Positions 62,029-64,000 of a stretch of 64,000 nucleotides of DNA are shown here, in pieces (within the stretch, counting starts at the first letter, position 1; each line of letters opens with the position of its first letter). Position numbers and translations under genes: made by a program. Origin of the DNA: G963422595 sp963422595 (GTDB lineage Bacteria; Pseudomonadota; Gammaproteobacteria; UBA4575); NCBI GenBank assembly GCA_963422595.1, contig OY730298.1, forward strand, positions 1,302,001 to 1,366,000, read 5' to 3'. Below the pieces are notes generated by a model. It was not told where the DNA came from, ran no database searches, and saw only the letters and a list, made by a program, of their open reading frames with translations.

Positions 62029-64000
62029 ATGACTGAAGTTACCGTAAAACAACTCGCAAAAGTAGTAGATACCCCGATAGAAAGGCTGCTTGAGCAATTA
62101 TCTGAAGCGGGTCTGGACTTTAGCACCCCGGATCAAATCATCAGCGATAAGCAGAAAATGCAGCTACTTGACCACTTACGAAACAGCCGCAGCAAGATAT
62201 CTTCGCTGACCGCCGATGACGGCAGAAAAATAACACTGCGCAGAAAGAGCACCTCGCAGCTAAAAGTTGGTGGCACCTCGGGGCGTAGTAGTAGCGCCGC
62301 CAGCTCCACGGTAAACGTAGAAATACGGCGTAGACGCACCTATGTAAAGCGCAGCGTGATACTGGAAGAAGAAGCCAGGTTACGACAAGAAGCTGCAAAG
62401 GAAAAAGAAATTGCCACGCAAGCCGCGCGAGCAGAAAAAGTAGTACCAGAGACAGAGACAGAAACCCAGGTACAGCAACCAACGCAGACAACAACCCAAC
62501 TAAAGCAGCCACCTACGACCAAAGCAAAAGCACAAAAAGCTACGTCAGAAAGCGTGCAACCTGCACCGGAAGACCCCGTGCCGGTAGTTACCGAGGCAGA
62601 AGATCGGCAAGATACAACAGCAGTCACGCCTGAAGTTAAGAAAGAAGACACAGCATCAGTTGAATCGGCAACCACCACGGTGGACGCCAAGGTCAAGCGC
62701 AAAGAACTGCATGTTGCCAGGGACAAACGCGGTAAACGCAGGACCAGGCCAAAGCAACGCCGGCCTGGAAAAATTTCTCCCAGTGACAAGCACAAATTTG
62801 AAAAACCGACTGCGCCTGTCAAGCGGGAAATTTTAGTTCCGGAAAGCATCTCAATTTCTGATCTGGCCCAAAAAATGGCCATTAAAGCGGCTGAATTGAT
62901 TGCAGTGATGATGAAAATGGGAGTGATGGCCACCATCAATCAAGTCATTGATCAGGATACCGCAATCCTTGTAGCGGAAGAAATGGGTCACCAGGCGAAG
63001 CCCGCGCAGGCGGCGGACATCGAAGCCAATATATTACAAATTGAATACCACGATACCGAAGCACAGCCGCGCAATCCTGTGGTCACCGTAATGGGACATG
63101 TTGATCACGGCAAAACCTCCTTACTCGACTATATTCGCAGCACCAAAGTAGCATCTGGTGAAGCCGGAGGAATCACGCAACACATAGGTGCTTACAGAGT
63201 ACATACAGACAAAGGCACCGTCACCTTTTTAGACACGCCGGGGCATGCCGCATTTACGGCAATGCGCGCGCGCGGGGCAGAAGTCACCGACATTGTGGTA
63301 TTAGTAGTGGCTGCCGACGATGGCGTAATGCCACAGACGAAAGAAGCCATTGAACACTCACGGGTCGCGAATGTGCCCATGATTGTCGCAGTCAACAAGA
63401 TAGACAGAGAAGACTCCGATCCGGAGCGCGTGCGTAACGAGCTGGCTGCACATACAATAATTCCCGAAGAGTGGGGGGGTGAACACATCTTTGTAAACGT
63501 CTCGGCGATTACTGGCGAAAACATAGACGAATTATTAGAAGCCATATCACTGCAAGCTGAAATACTGGAGCTACAGGCGGTCACTCAATGTCCTGCGGTG
63601 GGCGTAGTTATAGAATCCTCACTGGACAAGGGGCGAGGCCCAATGGCCACCATACTGGTTCAACGCGGTCACTTATCAAAGGGCGACATGCTACTTGCAG
63701 GAGAAGCGTTTGGGCGTGTACGCGCGATGTTCGATGAACATGGCAAAGAAATAAATTCTGCTGGCCCCTCGACGCCGGTGGTCGTACTGGGCTTATCGAA
63801 CGCCGCCAACGTTGGCGATCAGGCCATGGTAGTAACCGACGAGCGCAAAGTACGGGAAATCGTAGACTTGCGTAAAAGCAAATCCAGAGATACCAAATTC
63901 GCGGCGCAGCAAGCCGCAAAGATGCAAGATATATTTGGTCAGATGGACAACGGTGCTGCCGTCCCGATCAACATCTTAATCAAGGCAGATGTGCAAGGCA
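62029..64000 (+). CDS. infB: Translation initiation factor IF-2, partial
   Basis: The window ends inside this gene after 657 codons. The N-terminal IF2_N domain begins VTVKQLAKVVDTPIERLL, followed by a long charged linker rich in A, E, K, R and T (about 65-260), then a second IF2_N. The GTPase domain starts at about 350 with GHVDHGKT (G1, 356-363), DTPGHA (G3) and NKID (G4). IF-2 places initiator tRNA on the 30S subunit. The start is the ATG at 62029, 41 bases after nusA. Confidence 0.97.
   Translation, partial: MTEVTVKQLAKVVDTPIERLLEQLSEAGLDFSTPDQIISDKQKMQLLDHLRNSRSKISSLTADDGRKITLRRKSTSQLKVGGTSGRSSSAASSTVNVEIRRRRTYVKRSVILEEEARLRQEAAKEKEIATQAARAEKVVPETETETQVQQPTQTTTQLKQPPTTKAKAQKATSESVQPAPEDPVPVVTEAEDRQDTTAVTPEVKKEDTASVESATTTVDAKVKRKELHVARDKRGKRRTRPKQRRPGKISPSDKHKFEKPTAPVKREILVPESISISDLAQKMAIKAAELIAVMMKMGVMATINQVIDQDTAILVAEEMGHQAKPAQAADIEANILQIEYHDTEAQPRNPVVTVMGHVDHGKTSLLDYIRSTKVASGEAGGITQHIGAYRVHTDKGTVTFLDTPGHAAFTAMRARGAEVTDIVVLVVAADDGVMPQTKEAIEHSRVANVPMIVAVNKIDREDSDPERVRNELAAHTIIPEEWGGEHIFVNVSAITGENIDELLEAISLQAEILELQAVTQCPAVGVVIESSLDKGRGPMATILVQRGHLSKGDMLLAGEAFGRVRAMFDEHGKEINSAGPSTPVVVLGLSNAANVGDQAMVVTDERKVREIVDLRKSKSRDTKFAAQQAAKMQDIFGQMDNGAAVPINILIKADVQG

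Noticed and set aside
62340..62939. A 199-codon frame opposite the infB linker
   Set aside because: The skewed codon use of the repetitive IF-2 linker leaves the opposite strand free of stops; the sequence is a low-complexity mirror of it.

Overview
The window is chromosomal DNA of a gammaproteobacterium of moderate GC content. The strongest marker is the run pncC-recA-recX-alaS-lysC-csrA followed by tRNA-Ser(GCT) and tRNA-Arg(ACG), an order shared by many gammaproteobacteria. Other supporting features are rimP-nusA-infB, fadB/fadA, an Lpp-type lipoprotein, DsbB and MsrPQ. A stand-alone ATP sulfurylase and a CbbO/NorD-type VWA protein are compatible with a sulfur-oxidising or autotrophic relative. 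Neither proves that lifestyle, and I cannot name the genus.

Layout. 0-7 kb: the tail of an RRM protein, bioA, a HIT hydrolase, an L,D-transpeptidase facing an Lpp-like lipoprotein ending in lysine, then cfa, a HTH/coiled-coil protein and a PerM-type permease. 7-15 kb: the recA-csrA block, two frameshifted minus-strand genes and two tRNAs. 15-22 kb: an M48 lipoprotein protease, MsrPQ, a second tRNA-Arg and a type II restriction-modification pair of the MvaI/BcnI type. 22-27 kb: metal/redox membrane genes (MFS-acyltransferase, DUF4396, ferredoxin, DUF2182, DUF1326, DUF2892). 27-34 kb: an M23 peptidase, Sat, a GlcG/HbpS-like protein between copies of a dispersed repeat, and FadB/FadA. 34-47 kb: housekeeping genes (radical SAM, MBL hydrolase, Mug, DsbB, MetX, citrate synthase, MobB, MobA, DUF1244, MoeB/ThiF, MazG-like, TraB, Prc). 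47-53 kb: an NTF2-like protein, an aminotransferase, a three-gene VWA/J-domain/CbbO-NorD operon and an EamA permease. 53-64 kb: a thioredoxin-like protein, an ICL/PEP-mutase enzyme, molybdopterin genes moaA, moaB, moaE and moeA, a truncated haemoglobin and rimP-nusA-infB, the last cut by the window edge.

How the genes fit together. MoaA, MoaB, MoaE, MoeA, MobA, MobB and the MoeB-like enzyme together make and mature molybdenum cofactor; MsrP, which repairs oxidised periplasmic methionine with electrons from MsrQ, is the one molybdoenzyme visible here. The L,D-transpeptidase and the Lpp-like lipoprotein look like an enzyme-substrate pair that ties the outer membrane to peptidoglycan. DsbB, the thioredoxin-like protein and Prc also act on the envelope. 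The points most worth a second look are the VWA/J-domain/CbbO-NorD operon without an AAA+ partner, the rimP leader with two strong terminators of which one abuts the start codon, the decaying genes beside csrA, the restriction-modification pair, and several small repeat families.
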